Assembly: GCA_965219515.1 (NCBI GenBank)
Contig: OZ244776.1
Coordinates: 1,488,001-1,552,000 of the forward strand
DNA from: Ilyomonas sp965219515
GTDB lineage: Bacteria; Bacteroidota; Bacteroidia; Chitinophagales; Chitinophagaceae
Direction of reading: 5' to 3'
Length of the DNA stretch: 64,000 bases
Shown here: positions 44,184 through 51,727 of the stretch, one piece after another
Layout of the letters: every line of letters starts with the position of its first letter
Position numbering within the stretch: the stretch's first letter is position 1
Translations under genes and position numbers: made by a program
Notes under the pieces: generated by a model
Seen by the model: only the letters and a program-made list of their open reading frames with translations
What the model was told of the DNA's origin: nothing
Database searches by the model: none

Positions 44184-45286
44184 GGCTTTGTTGCATGAAT
44201 CAATTTATAAGGTTTAAATAACCTATCCTGGAATCGTTAAGCTACTTTTACGCTTATTGGTTTGCTTGTTTTCAATGTTATGTTTAATATTTTGCAACCA
44301 ATTCTTACTTCTGTGAGTTGATTTTCTTTTCGTCTTGCCAATAACTTATCACCCACAATTGTTTTGTACCTGAACATCGTGGTTTCCGCTTTACTCCGCT
44401 GGTGATAACGGGTTTGAATTTTCCATTCTTTTCGTCCTGTTTCCCCTATCGTTTCTATAGCTCTATCCCTTTGTTGTAAACAGGCATCCCCTTTTTTACT
44501 CATCACTGCGTTTTTCCTTGGCGGTATAACCTGTTCTATATTGTCTTTTGCCAACCGTTTACGCACCTTCTTTTTATCGTAAGCACCGTCGCCTGTAAAA
44601 CTTTTTACTTCCTTTTTGATCTGTGTCAATAAGGCATCCACTTCAGTGGCGTCATCAACCGCATTGGTAGTCAGTGTTACCGCTTCCACCTGTTGTGTCT
44701 GTTCATCCACTGCCACATGCAGTTTCATCCAGGTGCGGTGCTTGCCCGCTCCATGTTTGCGAACTTTCCATTCCCCTTCTCCATATACCTTCAGACCCGT
44801 GCTGTCAACCACTATATCTGTAACCGTTCTGTTGCTCCCTCCTGTCTGCAGCTTCACATCCAAAGCCTTGCTGCGCCTGCAGATTACACTGTAATGGGGC
44901 ACTTTTACATCTGCTTTTGTCAGTTTGAAAAAACTGCACATAAAGCCTTCCGTTTGCCGCAATGCCAAGTGGTATATCTTACGGATGGTAAGGCATATTT
45001 CTATAGCCCTATCACTGTATTGCTTCTGACCCCCACGCCTGTTCCCCTCACGGGGAGCTTTCCAATGATCTGCAATGTCTTTCTCTATCCATAAACACAA
45101 AGACCCGCGTTGCTGTAATCCATTATTGTAAGCCGACCAGTTTCTGACTTTGTACTTATCTTTACTCATCAGGTATAGATTGTGTTGTTAATGATGTTGT
45201 AACCACTAACTAACTAATCTATGCCTGTTCTTTTTTATAAGTGAATAACTATCGCTCATCTTTATATTTATTCATGCAACAACGCC
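44184..45286 (-). mobile_element. IS5-family insertion sequence (IS903-like ends)
   Basis: A 1,103-bp element with imperfect terminal repeats: GGCTTTGTTGCATGAATCAA at the left and GGCGTTGTTGCATGAATAAA at the right (read inwards). One intact transposase lies inside. No clear target duplication is visible in the flanks, so some flanking sequence may have been lost. It interrupts an RHS toxin gene, 18 bp from IS630 copy A. Confidence 0.88.
44237..45169 (-). CDS. IS5-family transposase
   Basis: A 310-residue intact DDE transposase of the IS5/IS903 group. The DDE residues are D in DIVVDSTGLKVYGEGEWKVR, D in SFTGDGAYDKKKVRKRL and E in QRSKAETTMFRYKTIVGDKL. The Y(2)R(3)E(6)-type signature around RSKAETTMFRYK is as expected. 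It starts 117 bp inside the right terminal repeat. Confidence 0.93.
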   Translation of the reverse strand: MSKDKYKVRNWSAYNNGLQQRGSLCLWIEKDIADHWKAPREGNRRGGQKQYSDRAIEICLTIRKIYHLALRQTEGFMCSFFKLTKADVKVPHYSVICRRSKALDVKLQTGGSNRTVTDIVVDSTGLKVYGEGEWKVRKHGAGKHRTWMKLHVAVDEQTQQVEAVTLTTNAVDDATEVDALLTQIKKEVKSFTGDGAYDKKKVRKRLAKDNIEQVIPPRKNAVMSKKGDACLQQRDRAIETIGETGRKEWKIQTRYHQRSKAETTMFRYKTIVGDKLLARRKENQLTEVRIGCKILNITLKTSKPISVKVA

Positions 45287-45934
45287 TTTTCTTAGTGTAT
45301 TACCAATTTGCTTAGTGGTAGCATTTTTATTTATTATATCTGTTGTCGTATTAACAGTATGTACAATAAGGCTTACCTTACTAGCAACCTTCAATACTGC
45401 CCCTGCATCTTTTGCAACTGATACTGCACTCTTAACAACTGAAAGAGCGCCACTGGCTTTCGCAGCTAACATTTCTGCGTCTGTAACAAGTGTTACATGA
45501 CTGATAGCAGAACCAACGTCCCCAACAGAGTTAAGTAGCTCTAATCCATCTCTGTCAACATTTGTTATTGGTTCATCACTGGCATATTGGTAAGGTGTCA
45601 ACTCAGGATATTCATCCGTCAAGGGATCAAGCTGCGGGAAGCGTCCGATCTGCGGGTCATAGTTCCTGAAGCCGTAGTCGTACCAGTTCAGGTCAGCATC
45701 GTCAATGAGTTCCTTGTCGTTGTAGAGGTTGTTGTTCTTCAGCCCACCTTCGCCGCCATCACCCAACTTTACGCTGCTGATGCTGGCTATCTTCAGCCCA
45801 TACGCGTAGTAGTGGTTTTCTTCAATGAGGTTGCCCACTGCTACCTTTACCTTGAGGTTGTCAAAGTGCACACTCTGATCGCTTCTGTTGCTGATGTACA
45901 CATATGCATAGCCGTTCTTAGGGATTTTGTTTTT
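45287..45934 (-). pseudogene. 5' part of disrupted RHS toxin cassette
   Basis: The RHS core (IPKNGYAYVYISNRSDQSVH ... NHYYAYGLKIASISSVKLGD ... WYDYGFRNYDPQIGRFPQLD) followed by a helical linker ending NKNATTKQIGNTLRK, where the IS5 element begins. A GTG at 45901 is the first possible start; there is no signal peptide. If IS5 and IS630 copy A (with one TA) are removed, the frame continues IKSSNLGYFPKSKSIKDPIK into the E3-like tip at 42962. The upstream end touches the TA of IS630 copy B. Confidence 0.85.
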
Positions 45935-45952
45935 TTAATTTTATCCTAGTGC

Positions 45953-46594
45953 TCAATCAGCATAGTTTTTGTGATTAGCTTTTAGGTATTGCGAAGCCAT
46001 TTTATCTCTGGCATGGTCAACAGTAAAGCTCCAGTGTATTTTCAGGTGATGAAGATTTCTGTGGTCAGTCCAGGATTGTACGCATTGGTTCATTTGTGTT
46101 ATGGTGGCAATGCGGTTGTCCAAACATTGCCTGGCAAGGGCAGAGAACTCTATCTCTGCCATATTCAGCCAGGAACCGTGCTTTGGCGTATATACAAAGT
46201 CAATTATGGTAGCCAGTTCTCCGGCTCTTTGCAACGGCAGATGCTCATAAAATGAACCTTTGGTGTGCGTATTTAAGTTATCCTGCACCAGCTTTATGGT
46301 GTGTGCATTGCTGTAATGCTCCGTGATGATGTTGTCTATAAATTCAGCATAGTCCTTTTTAGTTCGTTGCTGTTTTACTTCCGTGTAGCGGATGCCCTTG
46401 TCTATATCATAAGCCAGCAGCACTACGCAGGTGCCCTCTCTTTTATACTCATTATCTATACGCTTTGGCATTGCTGGCTTTGGCGGCAGCGGCATTATCA
46501 CATTGCTTAACAACTGGCAGAGACGTTCATCCATACAAAGTCTGACTACACCTTGCTGCTGCTGCTGGCTGTAAAGGCGCAACACCCCTTCCAT
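45953..46594 (-). CDS. IS630 transposase, ORF B (DDE part), copy B
   Basis: 213 visible residues, with the same DDE residues as copy A (DER, QDNLNTHT, AEIEFSAL) and Leu for Pro in CMDERL. Read in the -1 phase after the A-run of ORF A. Confidence 0.9.
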   Translation of the reverse strand: MEGVLRLYSQQQQQGVVRLCMDERLCQLLSNVIMPLPPKPAMPKRIDNEYKREGTCVVLLAYDIDKGIRYTEVKQQRTKKDYAEFIDNIITEHYSNAHTIKLVQDNLNTHTKGSFYEHLPLQRAGELATIIDFVYTPKHGSWLNMAEIEFSALARQCLDNRIATITQMNQCVQSWTDHRNLHHLKIHWSFTVDHARDKMASQYLKANHKNYAD

Positions 46595-46614
46595 GTTTGC
46601 CAGATACTGACCAT

Positions 46615-47091
46615 CTACTTTAGAGATGCACCACTGCTTTTTAAGCCACGGCTTGAGTTTGCTTTTTTTAAAACCTTGCGCACCGTCTCATAGCTTAAGT
46701 GCACGGCAAGACCATCGCTGACCATTTTGTCTGCTATCAGGTCTAATGTCCAATTGCTGCGTCCATCGGGTCCCTCTTCCGAGCAGGCAAGGGCGGTAAT
46801 ATTTGCTTCCAGCTGCGGGGTGATGATGGTAGGCTGACCACTACGGGGCTTTTCTTCCAACACCTCCTTTATTACGCCCTTGCACTGCTCATAGCGTTTT
46901 AAAATATTAGTTACCGTGCCCTCACTGCAGCTACAATCCCGGGCTATTTGTTTTTGATTTTTACCTGCTTTGTCCAGCATCAGCAGCATGCGGGCTCGCC
47001 GTATGGCTCTGGCAGAATGGTTTCCTTTGCTTACATAGCTGTTCAAATAAAGTTTGTCCCCTTCACTCAACTGTACCTTTATCTTACCCAT
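46615..47091 (-). CDS. IS630 transposase, ORF A (HTH part), copy B
   Basis: 158 residues, identical to ORF A of copy A, with the same seven-A slippery run that would allow the -1 shift into ORF B. Confidence 0.85.
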   Translation of the reverse strand: MGKIKVQLSEGDKLYLNSYVSKGNHSARAIRRARMLLMLDKAGKNQKQIARDCSCSEGTVTNILKRYEQCKGVIKEVLEEKPRSGQPTIITPQLEANITALACSEEGPDGRSNWTLDLIADKMVSDGLAVHLSYETVRKVLKKANSSRGLKSSGASLK

Positions 47092-47132
47092 CGCTTCTCA
47101 GTTTATACCACAAAGCTATGTCTATTTAAAAA

Positions 47133-47603
47133 CTATGCTGATTGAGCACTAGGTTCCATACTACTTAATGGCTGAGTTGTGTCATAATTAACTATTTGCC
47201 ACAGCAATGAGGTATCTTTTAGGTTGAATGTTAATTCAAGATTCATCAACTCGCCATCGTCAGTATTAGTTATTATTGTTTTCGCAGTAGAACCAGTTAG
47301 CAACGCCGACTTGCTAATATCACCTAATATTTTTCCACTATCTCCTGCTAAATAATCCGAATAACCAACCATATAATTAATATTTAATGTATCGCGTGTT
47401 TTATTGGTCAGATACAAAGTGAAATCAAAGTTTTTAGGAGAATCGCATTGCCAGTCACCTTCCAGCTTATAATCATTCTGAGGTATCTGGTATGTATCTG
47501 TTGACTTTCGCATTACTGTATCAGATATTGTTCTTTTAATTTCTGACTTTCGATTGTTACAAGAAAGCAGTAACAATAAGGAAATTATAATTACATTTTT
47601 CAT
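47133..47603 (-). CDS. Immunity lipoprotein for muramidase toxin, 3' end altered by IS630
   Basis: A 156-residue protein with a lipoprotein leader (MKNVIIISLLLLLSCNNRK) and a beta-rich body (FDFTLYLTNKTRDTLNINYM). Its start overlaps the stop of the muramidase-tipped RHS gene by 4 bp (ATGA), as expected for an immunity gene. A lipoprotein suits a toxin that attacks peptidoglycan in the periplasm. The last residues SAQSA come from the IS630 end; without the IS the frame would end MEPRIKLKKQNP, with the stop inside the next RHS core. The family is not recognised. Confidence 0.72.
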   Translation of the reverse strand: MKNVIIISLLLLLSCNNRKSEIKRTISDTVMRKSTDTYQIPQNDYKLEGDWQCDSPKNFDFTLYLTNKTRDTLNINYMVGYSDYLAGDSGKILGDISKSALLTGSTAKTIITNTDDGELMNLELTFNLKDTSLLWQIVNYDTTQPLSSMEPSAQSA

Positions 47604-48784
47604 AGTGTTTTGTTTATTATTGCTCGGTCTTTATCCACTCTATTCTGCCATCCTCGCCCGTTGGCTTTACTTTTTTTCGCTTTTAATTTTGCTTGTATCT
47701 TGTCTAAAAGTTCATTTCCGAACTTCCTTGGATCAACAGTATTGATGGCATCAATTTCCTCTTGGGTCAAAGGCTTGGGATCATTTGGATTATTCTTAAA
47801 TTTGTTACCATTATCATTCAAAACCTCTCTTATTGTTGTTAGTACTCTATTTGGTCCTAACACTGATTGGTCTGCGATAACCAAAGCTACAGCTTCATTG
47901 GTAATTTTGTCTATTCCAATAGCCTTAATTCGTGTTTCTTCGTAGTACATATCTGCCTGTGACTTTGTTATATTCTTCAGATTTTCTTGAGTAGGCTGAA
48001 TACCAAACATCTTTGCTGCAGCTTTCCATTCAGCTCTGTTATAAGCAATACCATAATTCGTTAATCCGCCTTTATCTGTACTTTGATCTATCCAAGTATG
48101 AGATGCACCTTTATTTGGAAGTTCGTGTTCATAGATCATATCCAGTGCTTGTCTTCCCCTTGCAGATATCTGCGTTCCTACTTGCTGTACAGTTGTATGA
48201 TTATTCAATACATCAATTAGAGTAGCAGAACTTCTGAGAATAATCATCAAAATAGGGCTAACTATTTGAGTGGTTTTTATAACAGTTGATGCAGCAGTTA
48301 CACTGTGCTGAATTGGTACTATGAAATCCGCAAGCGAAGAAACCGTTTTGTAAGAATAGCTAAAATCATGGACTGCTTGTGAAACTGAATTACCAACCGA
48401 ACCACCAACAGAAACACCACCTTCTAAACCATCAATATCTATGTTAGTAATTGGGTCATTGCTGGCATATTGATAAGGTGTAAGAAAAGGATATTCGTCC
48501 GTCAAGGGGTCAAGCTGCATAAACCTGCCTGTCTGCGGGTCGTAGTTTCTAAAGCCGTAGTCATACCAATTTAAATCAGCATCATCAATCAGTTCTTTAT
48601 CGTTGTAGAGGTGGTTGTTTTGCAGTCCGCCTTCCGCGCCATCGCCGAGCTTTACGCTGCTGATGGCGGCTATCTTCAGTCCATAAGCGTAGTAGTGGTT
48701 TTCTTCAATGATGTTGCCTGCTGCTACCTGCACTTTGAAGTTGTCAAAATAAACGCTTTGGTCGCTGCAGTTGCTCAGGTACAC
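47600..48784 (-). CDS. RHS tip cassette with GH108-like muramidase toxin
   Basis: 394 residues from a GTG inside the RHS core; no signal peptide and no better start. Residues 1-120 are RHS core (NHYYAYGLKIAAISSVKLGD, NYDPQTGRFMQLDPLTDEYP). Residues about 210-394 resemble GH108 lysozymes: MIYEHELPNKG with a possible catalytic glutamate, STDKGGLTNYGI, NITKSQADMYYEETRIKAIG, and NGRGWQNRVDKDRAI at the end. Such enzymes cleave glycan strands of peptidoglycan. The cassette begins directly after the stop of the SMI1-type gene, so it may be silent until recombined into a full RHS gene. Confidence 0.8.
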   Translation of the reverse strand: MYLSNCSDQSVYFDNFKVQVAAGNIIEENHYYAYGLKIAAISSVKLGDGAEGGLQNNHLYNDKELIDDADLNWYDYGFRNYDPQTGRFMQLDPLTDEYPFLTPYQYASNDPITNIDIDGLEGGVSVGGSVGNSVSQAVHDFSYSYKTVSSLADFIVPIQHSVTAASTVIKTTQIVSPILMIILRSSATLIDVLNNHTTVQQVGTQISARGRQALDMIYEHELPNKGASHTWIDQSTDKGGLTNYGIAYNRAEWKAAAKMFGIQPTQENLKNITKSQADMYYEETRIKAIGIDKITNEAVALVIADQSVLGPNRVLTTIREVLNDNGNKFKNNPNDPKPLTQEEIDAINTVDPRKFGNELLDKIQAKLKAKKSKANGRGWQNRVDKDRAIINKTL

Positions 48785-48821
48785 ATACGCATAGCCATTC
48801 TTTGGTGCTTTAAACTTTGAA

Positions 48822-49454
48822 TCAATTTATCTTCCAGTACTCAGAATTTTTATTCATTTTTCGGGATAAAATATAATATTGATCTATGTCAATATTTAAC
48901 CATTCATCAGCTTTATTATACTTGAATATTCCTTCTTCGTATGCCTTGATTGTTGTTTCGATCATTGCAAAAAGAGAGTCATAATAACTTATTGGATTGT
49001 CTATAAAAAACAAGGGTACTGAATATAAATGTATTTTACCATAATCCTCATTCATTATATTGTATAACATTGAATCTCCACTACCGTTTGTTGTTAGAGG
49101 AACAAAAACGATTTCTTTCCTAACATTGAACTCTGGCTCCGTTTCATTTTTTAAGTACAAGCTGATGTGTTCGAGTGACATCATCGCACCAAAATAGAAT
49201 ATTTGAAAGCTTGAATCTTCCCCATCAGAAAAATCAAATCCGTTTTTCCAACTAAACAACGATTTTAAATTCTCATCATTTGTAAGTCCAAAATTATTCA
49301 AGTATTTGTCTATTTCTTCTTCTGGCAATGGAGGTTGCAGCCTTGTATAATTAACAGGATTGCATTTCTGAAGTGTGTAATCAAATTTTTGTAACAATGA
49401 ATTAAATGAATTATCGGAATGTGCCATCTGAAAAATTGTTGTTAAGTAGTTCAC
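48822..49454 (-). CDS. SMI1/KNR4-type immunity protein
   Basis: A 210-residue protein with the SMI1/KNR4 pattern: PPLPEEEIDKYLNNFGLTND, then SLFSWKNGFDF and later IVFVPLTTNGSGDSMLYNIM, followed by acidic C-terminal helices. Proteins of this superfamily are common immunity proteins against nuclease toxins. It lies 46 bp after the NucA/NucB-tipped RHS cassette on the same strand, so it probably neutralises that DNase. Confidence 0.82.
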   Translation of the reverse strand: MNYLTTIFQMAHSDNSFNSLLQKFDYTLQKCNPVNYTRLQPPLPEEEIDKYLNNFGLTNDENLKSLFSWKNGFDFSDGEDSSFQIFYFGAMMSLEHISLYLKNETEPEFNVRKEIVFVPLTTNGSGDSMLYNIMNEDYGKIHLYSVPLFFIDNPISYYDSLFAMIETTIKAYEEGIFKYNKADEWLNIDIDQYYILSRKMNKNSEYWKIN

Positions 49455-49500
49455 TCAAAAATAATAGTCAATAGGGATTCTGTCTAAGCAAGTATAACTT

Positions 49501-50856
49501 TTAAAATAATAATATCCAACCCCACTCGGGAAAAGTAGCAACAGCACCCTCGATACCTTCTTCAATAATTGGTATAAGTAATGGCGTAATATCAGGATGT
49601 GGTACTTTTTTTATAGCAGGAGCAGGTTGTGGCTGCGGTTGCTTTTTATTTCTTAATAAAGGAACCAAAAACATATCACGATACTTCAGATTATAATGAT
49701 TATAAAAAGCATTAAGTGCCGAACCATGAGTTTGGTTTTGTGTTGCAGAAGCTAAGCGACTATAAGCCTTTGCTCCTCCTTCTATTGTAGAAGCATATGG
49801 AACTTCATGTCTATTTAACATTTTTCCGTTTGGATTTTTTGTGTAATGATCAGAATTTTTATACGTTGTCTCAGAAGCACTTCTATTTTTATCTCCTAAC
49901 AGGCTATTGTCAAGGTAATGAAAGACCAAGAAAACGTAATCTCCTCCTATATCAAGTTTTTGTTCTGGTAGAGCGAAATGATCGTAATAGTCTTTATCCA
50001 CATCTTCAATGTCAGGGAAAAGTTCTTCATCCCAAAAGATCGGAATTTCTTTATTCGGACTGCTGGCATTTAATTGGGGTTGATTATTAGGTTTACCTCC
50101 TACTTGTTGAGAAGCAATTGAAGTATTAATTTGATCAGAAACATTAATCGCATTAATAACATTTACCGTTGTACTTGCGACATGGACACTCATGCTGACG
50201 ATACTTTCAACATGAGATATTGATTTTATAGCATTGCCTATGAATTCACCTGCTTTCTCAACAAAAATTGTTAGACCAGATGTGCCAGGACATGGGATAC
50301 CTATTAAACCAGCTTTATCAATATTATTTATAGGATCATCGAATCCATAATGGTATAAGGAGTATGAAGGAATCATTCCCGATATTGGATCTTGTTCAAT
50401 AAATCTGCCGATCTGCGGGTCGTAGTTGCGGAAGCCATAGTCATACCAGTTGAGGTCGGCATCGTCTATGAGTTCCTTATCGTTGTAGAGGTTGTTGTTC
50501 TTCAGCCCGCCTTCGGCTTCATCGCCCAGTTTTACGCTGCTGATGGCGGCTATCTTTAAGCCATAGGCGTAGTAGTGGTTTTCTTCGATCAGGTTGCCTG
50601 CTGCTACCTGCACCTTGAAGTTGTCAAAATAAACGTCCGCGTTGCTGCGGTTGCTGATGTACGCGTAGGCATAACCGTTCTTAGGCGCTTTAATGTTTGC
50701 CAGGGTAAGAGAACTTCCGCCTGCGCCTGTCGTGCCGGTGATTTGTAAAGAAGCCGCTCCGCCATCGGCAGCCGAAATGAAGTTAAACCGCTCGTCAAAA
50801 AAGAGGATGGTCAGGTATGCCTTCGGTATGGTGCCGGTAGTGTTGGTGGGCTGCAC
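49501..50856 (-). CDS. RHS tip cassette with NucA/NucB-type DNase toxin
   Basis: 451 residues from a GTG within the RHS core (VQPTNTTGTIPKAYLTILFF). The core runs to NYDPQIGRFIEQDPISGMIP, then a spacer with proline/glutamine repeats near the end (KKQPQPQPAPAIKK). The tip region HYTKNPNGKMLNRHEVPYAS followed by TIEGGAKAYSRLASATQNQT and HGSALNAFYNHYNLKYRDMF matches the DNase_NucA_NucB family (pattern EYPFA ... EGG ... NQxQG ... FY). A TGA lies in frame just upstream, so no longer start exists; the cassette lacks a secretion signal. Confidence 0.8.
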   Translation of the reverse strand: MQPTNTTGTIPKAYLTILFFDERFNFISAADGGAASLQITGTTGAGGSSLTLANIKAPKNGYAYAYISNRSNADVYFDNFKVQVAAGNLIEENHYYAYGLKIAAISSVKLGDEAEGGLKNNNLYNDKELIDDADLNWYDYGFRNYDPQIGRFIEQDPISGMIPSYSLYHYGFDDPINNIDKAGLIGIPCPGTSGLTIFVEKAGEFIGNAIKSISHVESIVSMSVHVASTTVNVINAINVSDQINTSIASQQVGGKPNNQPQLNASSPNKEIPIFWDEELFPDIEDVDKDYYDHFALPEQKLDIGGDYVFLVFHYLDNSLLGDKNRSASETTYKNSDHYTKNPNGKMLNRHEVPYASTIEGGAKAYSRLASATQNQTHGSALNAFYNHYNLKYRDMFLVPLLRNKKQPQPQPAPAIKKVPHPDITPLLIPIIEEGIEGAVATFPEWGWILLF

Positions 50857-50874
50857 ATAACCGATGGTAATAGA

Positions 50875-51720
50875 TCAACTTTCTATGTCTTGAATCTTTT
50901 CATATTCCTGGATGTCTATTTCCAATGGAAGCATGTTATACTTATTTTTTATAGCAGTATTAGCGCCACATTTTAAAAGAAAATTTTCCATTTCGATGTG
51001 CTCATACATATGAGCAAAATGCAAAGGTGTATTTCCATTTTTGTCCATTTCATTTACATTAGGTTCTATATTAATTATTGCTTCTGCTATCTCTATTCTA
51101 TTCCAAGCAGCAGCATTATGTAATAACGTACCACTTGAAAAATCGCCAATTAATGCGTTTGCTTTCATCAAAACATCAAAAATTTCTAGTCTTCCTTCAC
51201 CAACGGCAATTCGTAAAGGAGTAAATCCATGACTTTCAAGAACATTCACTAAAGCACCTTGATTAATCAGCCTTTCTACAATAACCAAATGACCTTCTTG
51301 ACAAGCCCAATGCAGAGGTGTGTATCCGCCATCATCTATTGTGTTTACATTAGAGAAATATGAGATTAATATATCAAATATTACTGCGCTTCCATAAGCA
51401 GCAACTGAGTGTAGGGGAGTATATCCATTACGATTAAAAAAAGTTACGTTATGATCTAATAATGTATTTACAATATCTAGTTCACTAAAATTAATTGCAA
51501 TTTCAAAAGGACTTACTGCATCTAAATTTAGAACATTAATATCACAACCCGTTTTTATCAGATAATTTACTACTGGTAGGTTTCCTTTGATAACCGCCCA
51601 ATGCAAAATGGAATTGTTGTCTTCATCTCTTTGGTTGATATCCGCACCTGTAATCACTGCCTCTTTAAAAGTATCTAAACTGACATTTTTTTTTACTAAT
51701 TCTATTAAGTTTTCTTTCAT
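50875..51720 (-). CDS. Ankyrin-repeat protein, candidate immunity for the full-length RHS toxin
   Basis: About 281 residues from the ATG at 51720, which follows the RHS stop by 7 bp (an upstream start would overlap the toxin gene). Seven or so ankyrin repeats are visible: NNSILHWAVIKGNLPVVNYL, GYTPLHSVAAYGSAVIFDIL, GYTPLHWACQEGHLVIVERL, GFTPLRIAVGEGRLEIFDVL and GNTPLHFAHMYEHIEMENFL. There is no signal peptide, so it acts in the cytoplasm. Ankyrin proteins are known as immunity proteins behind polymorphic toxins; assignment here rests on position. Confidence 0.8.
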   Translation of the reverse strand: MKENLIELVKKNVSLDTFKEAVITGADINQRDEDNNSILHWAVIKGNLPVVNYLIKTGCDINVLNLDAVSPFEIAINFSELDIVNTLLDHNVTFFNRNGYTPLHSVAAYGSAVIFDILISYFSNVNTIDDGGYTPLHWACQEGHLVIVERLINQGALVNVLESHGFTPLRIAVGEGRLEIFDVLMKANALIGDFSSGTLLHNAAAWNRIEIAEAIINIEPNVNEMDKNGNTPLHFAHMYEHIEMENFLLKCGANTAIKNKYNMLPLEIDIQEYEKIQDIES

Positions 51721-51727
51721 AAAATAA

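Larger units (their letters stand above)
45949..47149 (-). mobile_element. IS630-family insertion sequence, copy B (inverted)
   Basis: The same 1,201-bp element as copy A, in opposite orientation, with the same terminal repeats and TA at 45947-45948 and 47150-47151. The proteins of the two copies differ at one residue, so one copy arose recently from the other or both from a common source. It cuts the last codons of the immunity lipoprotein gene. Confidence 0.93.

Noticed and set aside
42965..47149. Composite transposon made of two IS630 copies
   Set aside because: Removing each copy separately restores continuous reading frames on both sides, which fits two independent insertions rather than one composite unit.
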